Assembly (NCBI GenBank): GCA_946480605.1
Contig: CAMLKW010000033.1
Location: forward strand, 1-27,024
DNA from: an uncultured Roseateles sp.
GTDB lineage: Bacteria; Pseudomonadota; Gammaproteobacteria; Burkholderiales; Burkholderiaceae
Reading direction: 5' to 3'
Length of the DNA stretch: 27,024 nt
A program made the position numbers and the translations under genes. Of the stretch, positions 9,460-17,650 are shown one piece after another (position 1 is the stretch's first letter; each line of letters starts with the position of its first letter). Under the pieces are notes generated by a model. That model was not told the origin of the DNA. It worked only from the letters and a program-made list of their open reading frames with translations, and ran no database searches.

Positions 9460-10331
9460 CGCAGGCTCTTCATCAGTTGCTCCGGCGTCAGCCGCGGCTC
9501 GTCGGCATCGGGCCAGCCCGGTGGCGACGCGAGCGGGATGACGCGGCGCCGCTCCAGCTGCAGCACGCGCTCGTAGGGCTGCAGCCGCCGGCGCAGCAGC
9601 GCCTGCAGGCTGCCGTCCGCGTAGGCTCGCTTCAGCCCCGCGCTCATGCGCTCGATCAGCGCGGTGTTGGACGGGTGGGTGTGGAAATAGCTGGGCAGGT
9701 CGTAGGCCAGCAGCAGGCTGTCGTCCAGCACCAGGTTGGACAGGCCGGCATGGCGCTCCAGCTCGGGCCCGGCCTCCAGGATGCTGCGGCAGAACAGGTC
9801 GACCCGGCCCAGCGCCACCATCTGGAACATGGCCGGGTAGGACGTCAGCTCGACCACCCTCAGGCCGTTGGCGCGCAGCACGCTGACGTCCGCCCAGTCC
9901 TTGCCCTGCACGTGCACGAAGGGGCGCAGGTCCGCCAGGCTGCGCACCGCGCGCAGCTGCTCGCGCCGCGCCGGGTTGACGAAGCAGACCCGGTAGCCGT
10001 GCACGCCCAGGTGGATGGGAAAGGGCACGGCCGCCAGCCCGGCCTCGCGGCCCACGTCCGGCGCCACCGGCAGCAGCAGGTTGGGCGGGTTGTTCTGTGC
10101 GGCCGCACGCAGCGCGCGCAGGTTGTTCATGGGCACAGAGCGCGCCAGCGTGTAGGCGCCGTGGCTGTCGCGCGTGCGCTCCAGCGCCAGCCGCGCAATG
10201 CCGCCGATGAAGTCGTTGCGCGGGTCGGTCGCACCGTCCGGCGCCCGCAGCGTGACCACCAGCGGACGCGCCGCCGCAGCCACGCCCGGCAGCGCGAGCG
10301 CGGCGGCCAGCAGGCGGCGGCGGCTGGGCAT
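9456..10331 (-). CDS. Second periplasmic solute-binding protein
   Basis: This 291-residue protein has an N-terminal export signal (MPSRRRLLAAALALPGVAAAARP) with an SRRRLL core that resembles a twin-arginine signal. The rest resembles SBP_bac_3-type periplasmic proteins: the hinge-like GVHGYRVCFVNPARREQLRAVRSLADLR, GRVDLFCRSILEAGPEL, and a closing helix with ALIERMSAGLKRAYADGSLQALLRRRL. No permease or ATPase is nearby and the ligand is unknown. The start lies five bases after the stop of the peptidase gene and the stop overlaps the yciH start, which makes it part of an operon. It may bind peptides or amino acids released by the peptidase, but that is guesswork from position. Confidence 0.77.
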   Translation of the reverse strand: MPSRRRLLAAALALPGVAAAARPLVVTLRAPDGATDPRNDFIGGIARLALERTRDSHGAYTLARSVPMNNLRALRAAAQNNPPNLLLPVAPDVGREAGLAAVPFPIHLGVHGYRVCFVNPARREQLRAVRSLADLRPFVHVQGKDWADVSVLRANGLRVVELTSYPAMFQMVALGRVDLFCRSILEAGPELERHAGLSNLVLDDSLLLAYDLPSYFHTHPSNTALIERMSAGLKRAYADGSLQALLRRRLQPYERVLQLERRRVIPLASPPGWPDADEPRLTPEQLMKSLR

Positions 10332-10336
10332 CGCGG

Positions 10337-12562
10337 TCAGCGGCCCGGCGCCAGGTGGCGCTCGAAGAAGGCGTCCATGCTCCGATACAGGTGCAGGCGC
10401 GCCGCGCGGCCGGCGATGCCGTGGGCCTTGCCGGGGTAGATCTGCAGGTCGAAGGTCTTGCCGGCGTTCTGCAAGGCCTCCACCAGGCGCAGCGTGTGCT
10501 CGAACAGCACGTTGTCGTCCGCCGTGCCGTGCACCAGCAGCAGCGGCTTGTTCAGCAGCGCCGCGCGCGCCGGCAGGTTGGCGCTGGCGTAGGTGGCGGC
10601 CTTGCCGCCCGAACCTTCGACATCAGGCATGCCGAGATAACGCTCGGTGTAGGCGGTGTCGTAAAGCGTCCAGTCGGTCACCGGCGCCACGGCCACGGCG
10701 GCGGCGAACGGGGTGTCGGCGTCCAGCACGGCGCGGGCGCCCAGGAAGCCGCCGTAGCTCCAGCCGAAGAAGCCCACGCGCGCCGCGTCCGCGCCCGGCA
10801 CGCGCGCGGGCAGCTGGCGCACGGCGGCGAACAGGTCAGCCACCTCGACCTGGCCGAAGGCGCGGTGGTGGGCGCGCGTGAACTCGCGGTCGCGGTGCTG
10901 CATGCCGCGCGTGTCCAGCGTCAGCACGCCGTAGCCGCGCTGCTGCCAGTAGGCGATCAACGGCATGTCGCGGCCCCAGCCCCAGTTGACGGTCGCCGTG
11001 CCGGGGCCGCCGTAGGCCATCACGATGACCGGGTGCTTGCCGGAGACCGCGCTTCGCGGCGCGAAGAAGAAAGCGTTCAGCGGCGTGCGGCCGTCCGCCG
11101 CCGTCAGCGGCAGCGGCTGAGGCAGGTTGGTATAGGCCGCCAGCTCGGCGGCGGGCGCGTCGCCGGCCAGCGCGATGGCGCGGTCCTGGCCCAGGCTGCG
11201 CAGCTCCAGCCGCGGCGGCTGGCCCCAGGCAGCCTGCGTGACCAGCAGGCGCGCGCAGGCCGTGTCGGCCTTGGCGTCGCGCCACTGGCGCGGTGCCGCA
11301 CCGGGCAGCGCCTGCGCCGGGCCGTCGGCCAGCGGCTGGCGGTACAGCTCCTGGCTCTTGCCCTGGTCGCCCGCGGCGGCGAAGACCACGGCCTGCGCGT
11401 CGGCGCAGACGGCATGATCCACCGCCTCCGCCATCTGCGTCAGCGGCGTGCGCCGGCCGCTGGCGCGGTCGACCAGCAGCAACTGGCGCCGGCCGCTCGC
11501 CTCGCTGGACCACAGCAGGCCGCGTGGCGTCTCGAACAGGTCGTCATGCACCTCGACCCAGGCGGCATCGGTCTCGACGGTGACGTCGCGCGCCGGGGCG
11601 CCGGGCTTGAACTCGGTCAGCGTCAGCCGGGTCTGGTCGCGCGTGAACCACTGCAGCCAGGGTGTGCCGTCCCGGAACCAGCCGGCGCGGGCGATGTACT
11701 CCGCCGAGGCTGGCAGGGCCAGCTCGCGGCGCGGACCGCCGGCGGCGTCCAGCACGAAGGCCGTCACGCGGGCATTGGCCTCGCCGGCGGCGGGGTAGCG
11801 CTGCTGGGTCAGCGCGGTGCGGTCGGCAAAGATCTGCGCCCGCGTCTTCAGGCCCACGCCGGACTCGTCCACGCGCAGCGCCAGCAGCGATTTGCCGTCC
11901 TGGCTCCACCAGTAGCCACGCTGGCGCGACAGCTCCTCGGCGGCGATGAACTCGGCCAGGCCCCAGCCGACGGTGTCGCTGCCGTCGCGGGTCAGCTGGC
12001 GCGGGCTCGCACCGTCGACCAGCGGCAGCACGAACAGGTTGCCGCCCTGCACATAGGCCAGGCTCTTGCCGTCGGGCGCGCAGCGCGGCGCCTGCTTGGG
12101 CGCGCCGGCCGGCAACGCCAGGCGGCTGGCCTGCGGGCCGGCGGTCGTCAGGCGCACGACGTAGAGGTCGCCGGACAGCGGGAACAGCAGCGCGCGGTCG
12201 TCGCCGCCGCACCACTGGTAGCCGGTGATGCCGCGCTGCGTGATGCGCTGGCGCTCCAGCGCCATCTTCTCGGCCTCGGACAGCTTCTGCTCGGCGCCGC
12301 CCAGCAGGTCGGCCGCGGCCACCAGCTTGCGCGGCGCGCCGCCGGCCGCGGGCTGGGCCCACAGCTCCAGCACCTCGCTGTCGGCCTGCGACGGGCGCAG
12401 GTAGCTGACCCACTGGCCAGCGGGCGAGATTTCAGCCTGGCGCGGCAGGCGGCCGGCCAGCGGCGGGTCGGCGGTGATGCGTTCGAGGGACAGAGGGGGT
12501 GTTTGCGCAGCCGCGGCGCTGATGGCGCACACGCTGGCAAGCAGGGTCATGAGGATCTTCAT
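10337..12562 (-). CDS. Secreted dipeptidyl peptidase IV (S9 family)
   Basis: This 741-residue serine peptidase of the prolyl oligopeptidase clan should cleave dipeptides, typically Xaa-Pro, from peptide N-termini. A Sec signal peptide (MKILMTLLASVCAISAAAAQ) sends it to the periplasm or beyond. The N-terminal beta-propeller carries the paired glutamates of DPP IV (E209-E210 in EFIAAEELSR), which bind the substrate amino end. The C-terminal alpha/beta-hydrolase domain has the triad Ser602 (GWSYGG), Asp682 (HGTADDN) and His714 (KAHG). All key residues are present. The gene lies 28 bases after the kinase gene and 5 before the binding-protein gene. TAGCAT ends six bases before the ATG on the minus strand with no Shine-Dalgarno, so it may also have its own leaderless promoter. 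Confidence 0.95.
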   Translation of the reverse strand: MKILMTLLASVCAISAAAAQTPPLSLERITADPPLAGRLPRQAEISPAGQWVSYLRPSQADSEVLELWAQPAAGGAPRKLVAAADLLGGAEQKLSEAEKMALERQRITQRGITGYQWCGGDDRALLFPLSGDLYVVRLTTAGPQASRLALPAGAPKQAPRCAPDGKSLAYVQGGNLFVLPLVDGASPRQLTRDGSDTVGWGLAEFIAAEELSRQRGYWWSQDGKSLLALRVDESGVGLKTRAQIFADRTALTQQRYPAAGEANARVTAFVLDAAGGPRRELALPASAEYIARAGWFRDGTPWLQWFTRDQTRLTLTEFKPGAPARDVTVETDAAWVEVHDDLFETPRGLLWSSEASGRRQLLLVDRASGRRTPLTQMAEAVDHAVCADAQAVVFAAAGDQGKSQELYRQPLADGPAQALPGAAPRQWRDAKADTACARLLVTQAAWGQPPRLELRSLGQDRAIALAGDAPAAELAAYTNLPQPLPLTAADGRTPLNAFFFAPRSAVSGKHPVIVMAYGGPGTATVNWGWGRDMPLIAYWQQRGYGVLTLDTRGMQHRDREFTRAHHRAFGQVEVADLFAAVRQLPARVPGADAARVGFFGWSYGGFLGARAVLDADTPFAAAVAVAPVTDWTLYDTAYTERYLGMPDVEGSGGKAATYASANLPARAALLNKPLLLVHGTADDNVLFEHTLRLVEALQNAGKTFDLQIYPGKAHGIAGRAARLHLYRSMDAFFERHLAPGR

Positions 12563-12568
12563 CGCGAC

Positions 12569-12574
12569 ATGCTA
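12569..12574 (-). promoter_or_regulatory. Candidate -10 box of the peptidase gene
   Basis: TAGCAT on the minus strand, separated from the peptidase ATG by six bases with no Shine-Dalgarno. It lies in the 28-base gap after the kinase gene and would allow transcription independent of the kinase. Confidence 0.35.
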
Positions 12575-12590
12575 GCCGCGCACGCCGCCC

Positions 12591-15368
12591 TCAAGGCCGG
12601 AGCGCGTCCAGCGCCCGCAGCGGCGCGCTGAAGTAGGGGCTGACGCCGGGCTGGGCGCGCAACGCGGTGCGTGCCAGGCCTTCCCAGCGCGCGGCCAGCG
12701 CCGCGTCGCCCGCGCGCCGCGCGCACAAGGCCGCGACGCCGTGCAGCCGCGCCATCTGCGGCGCGGCCGGATGGTGGGGCATGTCCAGCCCGGCCAGGAA
12801 GGCGCGCATGCGACGCAGGCCGGGGCGGGCATCGGGCTGCAGGCACTCGCCTTCCGCCCGCAGCAGCTCGGCGCCGGTGGCGAAGCCGGCCGTCAGCATG
12901 CTGTCGGGCGGCCTGACCTCGGTGCGGGTGGCCAGCGCCAGCGCCTCGCGGGCGCGGGCGGCGTCGCCGGTGTCGATGAGCACGCGGGCGCGCGCCTCGC
13001 GCAGCACGCGCGCATAGGTGGCGGGGTCGTGGCCGGCGGCCTTCAGCGCCTCGGGCGACGGCGCCTCGTCCAGCAGGCGCAGCGCGCCGGCCGTGTCGCC
13101 GGCCATGCTGGCGTTCAGCGCCTGCATGCGCACGTCGCCGGCCACCATGGGGTGGACGCCCTTGCCCGCCGCGATGCGGGCCTGCCGGCGCAGCGCCAGG
13201 CGCCGGGCGGCGACGTCGTGGCGGCCCTGGTCCTGCGCCGCGTTGCCGGCCCGCCCGTGGGCGATGGTCAGCTCCACCGGCCGGTGCAGCACCAGTTGGC
13301 GCTGGGCGTAGTCGGCCTCGATGAGGGGCACGGCGCGCTCCACGTCGCCCCAGTGCAGCAGCAAGCCGCCCAGCTGGCCCTGCGCCTCGCCCATCAGCAG
13401 CGGCGGCACGCCGTCGCCCAGCGCCTGCAGGCGCTTCAGGGCGCCCTCCAGCTCGGTGCGCACGCGCTCGTAGGGCATGGATCGGGCCGTGCCGAACATC
13501 GCGTTCCAGACGTTGATGGCGCCCAGCTCGGCGCGCACCGCGTACTGGCCGCCGCGCCCGCGCAGGGTGGCCAGCGCGGGTTCCAGCAGCGCCAGCGCGT
13601 CGTCGTGCCGGCCCTGCTGGGCGGCCCAGCGGGCGCCACGCAGCCCGGCCTCGGCGGCGTCCAGCGGCTCGCCCGCCTCGACGGTGGCGGCGCGGAACTC
13701 GGTGATGGCCTCGGCCTCGTGGCCACGCCGGTTCAGCAGCTCGCCGCGCAGCAGGCGGCGCCAGGCGCGGTCGGCGCTGCCGGCCAGCGTGGCGGGCAGT
13801 GCCGCGAGTTCGCGCTCGGCCTCGTCCATGCGCCCCAGGTCCACCAGCGCGCGGGCCCGCAGCAGGCGCTCCCCGGGCGACGGCGGGGCGATGGCCAGCA
13901 ACCTCGGCAGGGCCTCGTCGGGCCGGCCGGCATCGAGCTGGGCGCGCGCCAGTTGCAGGCCGGCCTCGTGCCGCTCGGCCTCGGTGCCGGCCTGCTGGCA
14001 CAGCGAGGCCAGCTCTCGCTCGCGCAGGTTGACGGCCAGCGGCGCGGCGCCCATGGCGGCATAGGCGTCGCCCAACACGCGGTAGAGCTTGGCCTGCTGG
14101 GCCGGGTCGCCGGCAAAGCGCTCCTCGATGAGGCGGGCGCCCTGCTCCAGCAGCGGCACCTGGCCTTCGCCGCGGGCCTGGCGGGCGTCGGGCCGGGTGC
14201 CGAAGCGGAACATCTCGGTGACGAAGCTGGTGGCGACGCGCTCGCGCTCGGCCGCCAGCGCGGCACGCTGGCGCTGGCCCACCAGCTGTACCGCCAGCGC
14301 GCCGACGACGACCACCACCACCGTGCCCAGCGTCCAGGCACGGCGCTGGCGGCGCAGCACCAGGCGCGCGCGCCGCAGCGGCCCCGCGGGACGGGCCTGC
14401 ACGGGTTCGTGGCGCAGCCAGCGCTCGATCTCGTCGGCCAGCGCGTCGGCACTGGCGTAGCGCTGTGCGGGATCGTCGGCGCGGGCGCGGGCGGCGATGG
14501 CGGCCAGGTCGGCATCGGCCTCGGGTGCCAGCTCGGCCAGCATCACGCCCAGCGCGTAGACGTCCACCTGCACGCTGAGCTCGCCACCGGCCCGCAGCTC
14601 GGGAGCCGCATAACGCGGCGTGCCGGCCAGCGGCGCGTCGCCGGCCGCGGTGCCCAGCACGGCCGCGATGCCGAAGTCCAGCAGATGGGGGCGGTGCTCG
14701 GCATCCACCAGCACGTTGGCGGGCTTCAGGTCGCGGTGCAGCACCAGCCGGCTGTGGGCATAGGCTACCGCGCGCACGACGGCGACGAGCAGGCGCAGGC
14801 GCTGCGGCAGGGGCAGGCCGGCGGCAGCCTCGTCCAGCGGCCGGCCCTCGACGAAGGCCATCGCCAGGTAGGGCCGCAGCTGGCCGTTGGCGTCGGCCTG
14901 CAGGCCGGCGTCGTAGAGGCGGGCGATGCGCGGATGCTCCAGGCGTGCGACCAGGCCGGTCTCGCGGCGGAACTGCTCGTGGGCCAGCGCATCGCTGCTC
15001 CAGCGCCGGCGCGGCAACTTCAACGCCACCTGGCGCTCGAACAGGCCGTCGGCCCGTTCGGCCAGCCAGACCTCGCCCATGCCGCCCCGACCCAGCGAAT
15101 GCAGCAGCCGGTAGGGGCCGATGCGGTCGCCGGGCCGGCCGGCCGGCGGCTCGACCAGGTGCGGGGGCAGCGCAGGCAGGCGGTCGAGGAAGCCGCCGTC
15201 GCTGTCCTGCAGCTCGTCGTGGCGGGCCAGCAGACCGGCCAGCCGCTCGCGCGGCGCGGAGGCGGGCAGCGCCGCCAGCCAGGTCTCGCGCTCGGGCGCC
15301 GCCATGGCGAGCGCCTCGTCGAGCAGGCGGCTCAACTGGGACAGCTCTTCGACGGACAAGGCGTTCAT
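12591..15368 (-). CDS. Membrane Ser/Thr protein kinase with C-terminal repeats
   Basis: This 925-residue receptor-like kinase has a bacterial Hanks-type (PknB-like) domain at about residues 84-320: Gly loop GRGGMGEV (93-100), catalytic Lys117, HRDLKPAN (211-218) with the catalytic Asp, DFG (231-233) and the activation-segment end GTPRYAAPE. All catalytic residues are present. A single transmembrane helix follows (about 345-364), and the remaining 560 residues are Ala/Leu/Arg-rich helices that look like tetratricopeptide-type repeats. By topology these would be periplasmic. The first 80 residues form a helical segment typical of kinases I know to sit beside ECF sigma genes, but no sigma gene is present. 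The gene ends 28 bases before the peptidase gene. Confidence 0.93.
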   Translation of the reverse strand: MNALSVEELSQLSRLLDEALAMAAPERETWLAALPASAPRERLAGLLARHDELQDSDGGFLDRLPALPPHLVEPPAGRPGDRIGPYRLLHSLGRGGMGEVWLAERADGLFERQVALKLPRRRWSSDALAHEQFRRETGLVARLEHPRIARLYDAGLQADANGQLRPYLAMAFVEGRPLDEAAAGLPLPQRLRLLVAVVRAVAYAHSRLVLHRDLKPANVLVDAEHRPHLLDFGIAAVLGTAAGDAPLAGTPRYAAPELRAGGELSVQVDVYALGVMLAELAPEADADLAAIAARARADDPAQRYASADALADEIERWLRHEPVQARPAGPLRRARLVLRRQRRAWTLGTVVVVVVGALAVQLVGQRQRAALAAERERVATSFVTEMFRFGTRPDARQARGEGQVPLLEQGARLIEERFAGDPAQQAKLYRVLGDAYAAMGAAPLAVNLRERELASLCQQAGTEAERHEAGLQLARAQLDAGRPDEALPRLLAIAPPSPGERLLRARALVDLGRMDEAERELAALPATLAGSADRAWRRLLRGELLNRRGHEAEAITEFRAATVEAGEPLDAAEAGLRGARWAAQQGRHDDALALLEPALATLRGRGGQYAVRAELGAINVWNAMFGTARSMPYERVRTELEGALKRLQALGDGVPPLLMGEAQGQLGGLLLHWGDVERAVPLIEADYAQRQLVLHRPVELTIAHGRAGNAAQDQGRHDVAARRLALRRQARIAAGKGVHPMVAGDVRMQALNASMAGDTAGALRLLDEAPSPEALKAAGHDPATYARVLREARARVLIDTGDAARAREALALATRTEVRPPDSMLTAGFATGAELLRAEGECLQPDARPGLRRMRAFLAGLDMPHHPAAPQMARLHGVAALCARRAGDAALAARWEGLARTALRAQPGVSPYFSAPLRALDALRP

Positions 15369-15404
15369 GGGCGCTAGTGTCCGTCGCCGCGGGGCCGGCC
15401 GCGT

Positions 15405-15806
15405 TCAGTCCCGGGCCGGGGTCGCCAGCGCAAAGCCCTCGTCCAGCCAGCCGGTGATGCCGCCGGCCATGATCTTCACCGGCCGGCCCAGGCGCGCCAG
15501 CCGCAGCGCGCCGCGCGCGGCGCCGTTGCAGTGCGGGCCGGCGCAGTAGGTGACGAACAGCGTGTCGGCCGGCCAGGCGACGAGCTTGCTCTCCACCAGC
15601 TTGCCGTGTGGCAGGTTGATGGCGCCCGGCACGTGGCCGCGGGCGAACAGCGCGGGCGAGCGCACGTCGAGCAGCACGAAGTCGGGCTCGCCGGACAGCG
15701 CGTCGTGCACGTCCCAGCAGTCGGTCTCGAAGCCGAACTCGGCGGCGAAGTGGGCCTGCGCCTGGTCGGACGGGGCGGCGGGGATGGCGGTGACGGCTGA
15801 TGGCAT
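15405..15806 (-). CDS. Rhodanese-like sulfurtransferase
   Basis: From the ATG at 15806 the product is 133 residues and a single rhodanese domain. Family hallmarks are VLLDVRSPALFARGHVPGAINLPHGKL (about 44-70) and the active-site loop beginning with Cys88 (YCAGPHCNGA, with a second Cys at 93); this Cys would carry the persulfide. The closing IMAGGITGWLDEGF is also typical. The start is chosen because GGAG lies five bases upstream; the frame is open further to 15869, but that part runs into the divergent regulator. It faces the ftrA-like gene across 62 bases, a pairing I recall from other proteobacteria. The kinase gene follows 36 bases downstream in the same direction. Confidence 0.9.
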   Translation of the reverse strand: MPSAVTAIPAAPSDQAQAHFAAEFGFETDCWDVHDALSGEPDFVLLDVRSPALFARGHVPGAINLPHGKLVESKLVAWPADTLFVTYCAGPHCNGAARGALRLARLGRPVKIMAGGITGWLDEGFALATPARD

Positions 15807-15858
15807 GGGAGCTCCGTTGAAAGATGAGCCATGGTCGCGGGCCGAGCTTGTCGCCACA

Positions 15859-15870
15859 ATTGGCGCCAAT
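15859..15870. promoter_or_regulatory. Perfect 12-bp palindrome over the ftrA-like start
   Basis: ATTGGCGCCAAT reads the same on both strands. It contains the A and T of the start codon at 15869 and lies in the 62-base divergent spacer. A CACAAT hexamer (15855-15860) that could be the -10 box overlaps its left edge. It is a candidate operator for the regulator or for another factor. Confidence 0.45.
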
Positions 15871-16870
15871 GACCAAGATCGACAAGATCACGCCAATACT
15901 CAGCGGCCCGCTCGTGGTGGCGCCGGTCTACGACGGGCTGTGCACCTTCGAGTTCGCCATCGCCGCCGAGATCTTCGGGCTGGCACGGCCGGAGATGGGG
16001 CCGGGCTGGTATCGCTTCGCCAGCGCCGCCATCGAGCCCGGGCCGCTGCGCGCACACGGCGGGCTGACCGTGAGCAGCGACGGCGGCATCGAGCTGCTGG
16101 ACCGGGCCGACCTCATCGTCATGGCAGGCTGGAAGGGCGCCGAGGTGCCGGTGCCCGACGCGCTGGCCAAGCGATTGCGCAAGGCCTGGCAGCGCGGTGC
16201 GCGGCTGGCGTCGATCTGCTCGGGCGCCTTCGTGCTGGCCGCCACCGGGCTGCTGGACGGCCGCCGCGCCGCCACGCACTGGCGCTATGCCGACCGGCTG
16301 CGGGAGCGCCATCCGGGCATAGCCGTGGACGCCAGCGTGCTCTACGTGGAGGAGGACCGCGTGTTCACGTCGGCCGGCAGCGCGGCCGGCATCGACCTGA
16401 TGCTGCACCTGGTGCGGCAGGACTTCGGCGTGGAGGCGGCCAACAGCGTCGCGCGGCGCCTGGTGATGCCGGCCCACCGCAGCGGCGGCCAGGCGCAGTT
16501 CATCGAGCGGCCGATGCCGCGCGACCGCACGAACCGCCTGGCCGGCCTGATGGAGCAGGTGCGCGCCGACCTGCGCGCTCCATGGACGCTGCAGCGCATG
16601 GCCGAAGCCGCCGCGATGAGCCCGCGCACGCTGCTGCGGCGCTTCGTCGAAGCCACCGGGCAGCCCCCCGGTGACTGGCTGATCGCCGAGCGCGTGGGCG
16701 AGGCGCAGCGGCTGCTGGAGGCCAGCGCCCTGCCGGTGGAGCGCGTGGCTGCCGAGGCGGGCTTCGGCAGCGTGCAGGCGCTGCGCCACCACTTCCAGGC
16801 CCGGCTGGGGCTGGCGCCACGCAGCTACCGGGCGGCGTTCGGCATAGATGGTGGTCAAACAAGCTTATGA
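15869..16870 (+). CDS. ftrA: FtrA-type AraC/GATase1-like transcriptional regulator
   Basis: From the ATG at 15869 the product is 333 residues. The N-terminal DJ-1/PfpI-like domain (about 12-190) carries the nucleophile-elbow-like ASICSGAFVLAATGLLDGRRAATHW with Cys117; in this regulator family the domain senses rather than catalyses. The C-terminal part is an AraC double helix-turn-helix (about 225-328: LQRMAEAAAMSPRTLLRRF and VAAEAGFGSVQALRHHFQARLGLAPRSYR). The best family match I recall is FtrA, and its neighbour, a divergent rhodanese gene, fits. The regulated genes are probably the rhodanese and itself. The frame extends to 15824, but that start would reach into the divergent spacer. There is no Shine-Dalgarno; CACAAT ends eight bases before the ATG. 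Confidence 0.88.
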   Translation: MTKIDKITPILSGPLVVAPVYDGLCTFEFAIAAEIFGLARPEMGPGWYRFASAAIEPGPLRAHGGLTVSSDGGIELLDRADLIVMAGWKGAEVPVPDALAKRLRKAWQRGARLASICSGAFVLAATGLLDGRRAATHWRYADRLRERHPGIAVDASVLYVEEDRVFTSAGSAAGIDLMLHLVRQDFGVEAANSVARRLVMPAHRSGGQAQFIERPMPRDRTNRLAGLMEQVRADLRAPWTLQRMAEAAAMSPRTLLRRFVEATGQPPGDWLIAERVGEAQRLLEASALPVERVAAEAGFGSVQALRHHFQARLGLAPRSYRAAFGIDGGQTSL

Positions 16871-16893
16871 AGAACGGCGCCTTGCTTCGTTCC

Positions 16894-16899
16894 TATCAT
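16894..16899 (+). promoter_or_regulatory. Candidate -10 box of the peroxiredoxin gene
   Basis: TATCAT, 32 bases before the peroxiredoxin ATG, between the ftrA-like stop and a good AAGGAG. No good -35 hexamer at the right distance, so an activator may be needed. Confidence 0.4.
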
Positions 16900-16931
16900 T
16901 CGCCCTCCCCCGAGCCCCAAGGAGAGCCACC

Positions 16932-17591
16932 ATGTCCCTGCGCATCAACGATATCGCCCCCGACTTCACCGCCCAGACCACGCAAGGCGAGATCAAGTTC
17001 CACGACTGGATCGGCGACCAGTGGGCCGTGCTGTTCTCACACCCCAAGGACTTCACGCCGGTGTGCACGACCGAGCTGGGCTACATGGCCAAGATCGAAC
17101 CCGAGTTCACCAAGCGCAACGCCAAGCTGATCGGCCTGTCGGTGGACCCGGTGGACAACCACCACCGCTGGGCCGCCGACATCGAGGAGACGCAGGGCCA
17201 CCTGCCCAAGTACCCCATGATCGGTGACCACGACCTGAACGTCGCCAAGCTCTACAACATGCTGCCGGCCGACGTCGAGGGCACGTCCGAGGGCCGCACG
17301 GCCGCGACCAACGCCACGGTGCGCTCGGTCTTCATCGTCGGGCCGGACAAGCGCATCAAGCTGATGCTGACCTACCCCATGACCACGGGCCGCAACTTCG
17401 ACGAGATCCTGCGCGTGCTGGACTCGATGCAGCTGACCGCCAAGCACAAGGTGGCCACGCCGGTGAACTGGAAGCAGGGCGATGACGTGATCATTGCCGG
17501 CTCGGTCAGCGATGAAGACGCCAAGACGCTGTTCCCCGGTGGCTGGAAAGCACCGAAGCCCTATCTGCGCATCACCAAGCAGCCCAGCTGA
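16932..17591 (+). CDS. 1-Cys peroxiredoxin (Prx6-like)
   Basis: This 219-residue thiol peroxidase reduces hydrogen peroxide and organic hydroperoxides. The peroxidatic Cys45 lies in DFTPVCTTELG, preceded by LFSHPKD. The long C-terminal arm (KVATPVNWKQGDDVIIAGSVSDEDAKTLFPGGWKAPKPYLRI) and RSVFIVGPDKRIKLMLTYPMTTGRNFDEILRVLDSMQ are typical of the Prx6/1-Cys group. I see no second resolving Cys, so an external thiol would be needed. The start follows AAGGAG by seven bases. It is preceded by a candidate TATCAT promoter and is probably transcribed by itself. The reading frame is open for 84 bases further upstream but that lies inside and just after the regulator gene. Confidence 0.95.
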   Translation: MSLRINDIAPDFTAQTTQGEIKFHDWIGDQWAVLFSHPKDFTPVCTTELGYMAKIEPEFTKRNAKLIGLSVDPVDNHHRWAADIEETQGHLPKYPMIGDHDLNVAKLYNMLPADVEGTSEGRTAATNATVRSVFIVGPDKRIKLMLTYPMTTGRNFDEILRVLDSMQLTAKHKVATPVNWKQGDDVIIAGSVSDEDAKTLFPGGWKAPKPYLRITKQPS

Positions 17592-17637
17592 GTTTCAGCG
17601 CTGGCGTGGCGGCCGTCCGTGCCGCCAGTGGCCCGCC

Positions 17638-17643
17638 TAAGAT
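17638..17643 (+). promoter_or_regulatory. Candidate -10 box of the DUF3592 gene
   Basis: TAAGAT, seven bases before the ATG at 17651, with no Shine-Dalgarno. If it is used, the ATG at 17642 inside it cannot be the start codon. No clear -35 box. Confidence 0.3.
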
Positions 17644-17650
17644 GATGCGC

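Noticed and set aside
10355..12631. 758-codon open frame on the plus strand
   Set aside because: Antisense shadow of the dipeptidyl peptidase gene, low-complexity composition.
12741..15377. 878-codon open frame on the plus strand
   Set aside because: Antisense to the kinase gene; composition is Gln/Gly/Ala/His-rich as expected from the reverse frame of a high-GC gene, with no recognisable domain.
12559..15891. 1110-codon open frame on the minus strand
   Set aside because: It is an out-of-frame shadow of the kinase and rhodanese genes; the translation is Arg/Ala/Gly-rich with no domain, while the kinase frame has every catalytic motif.
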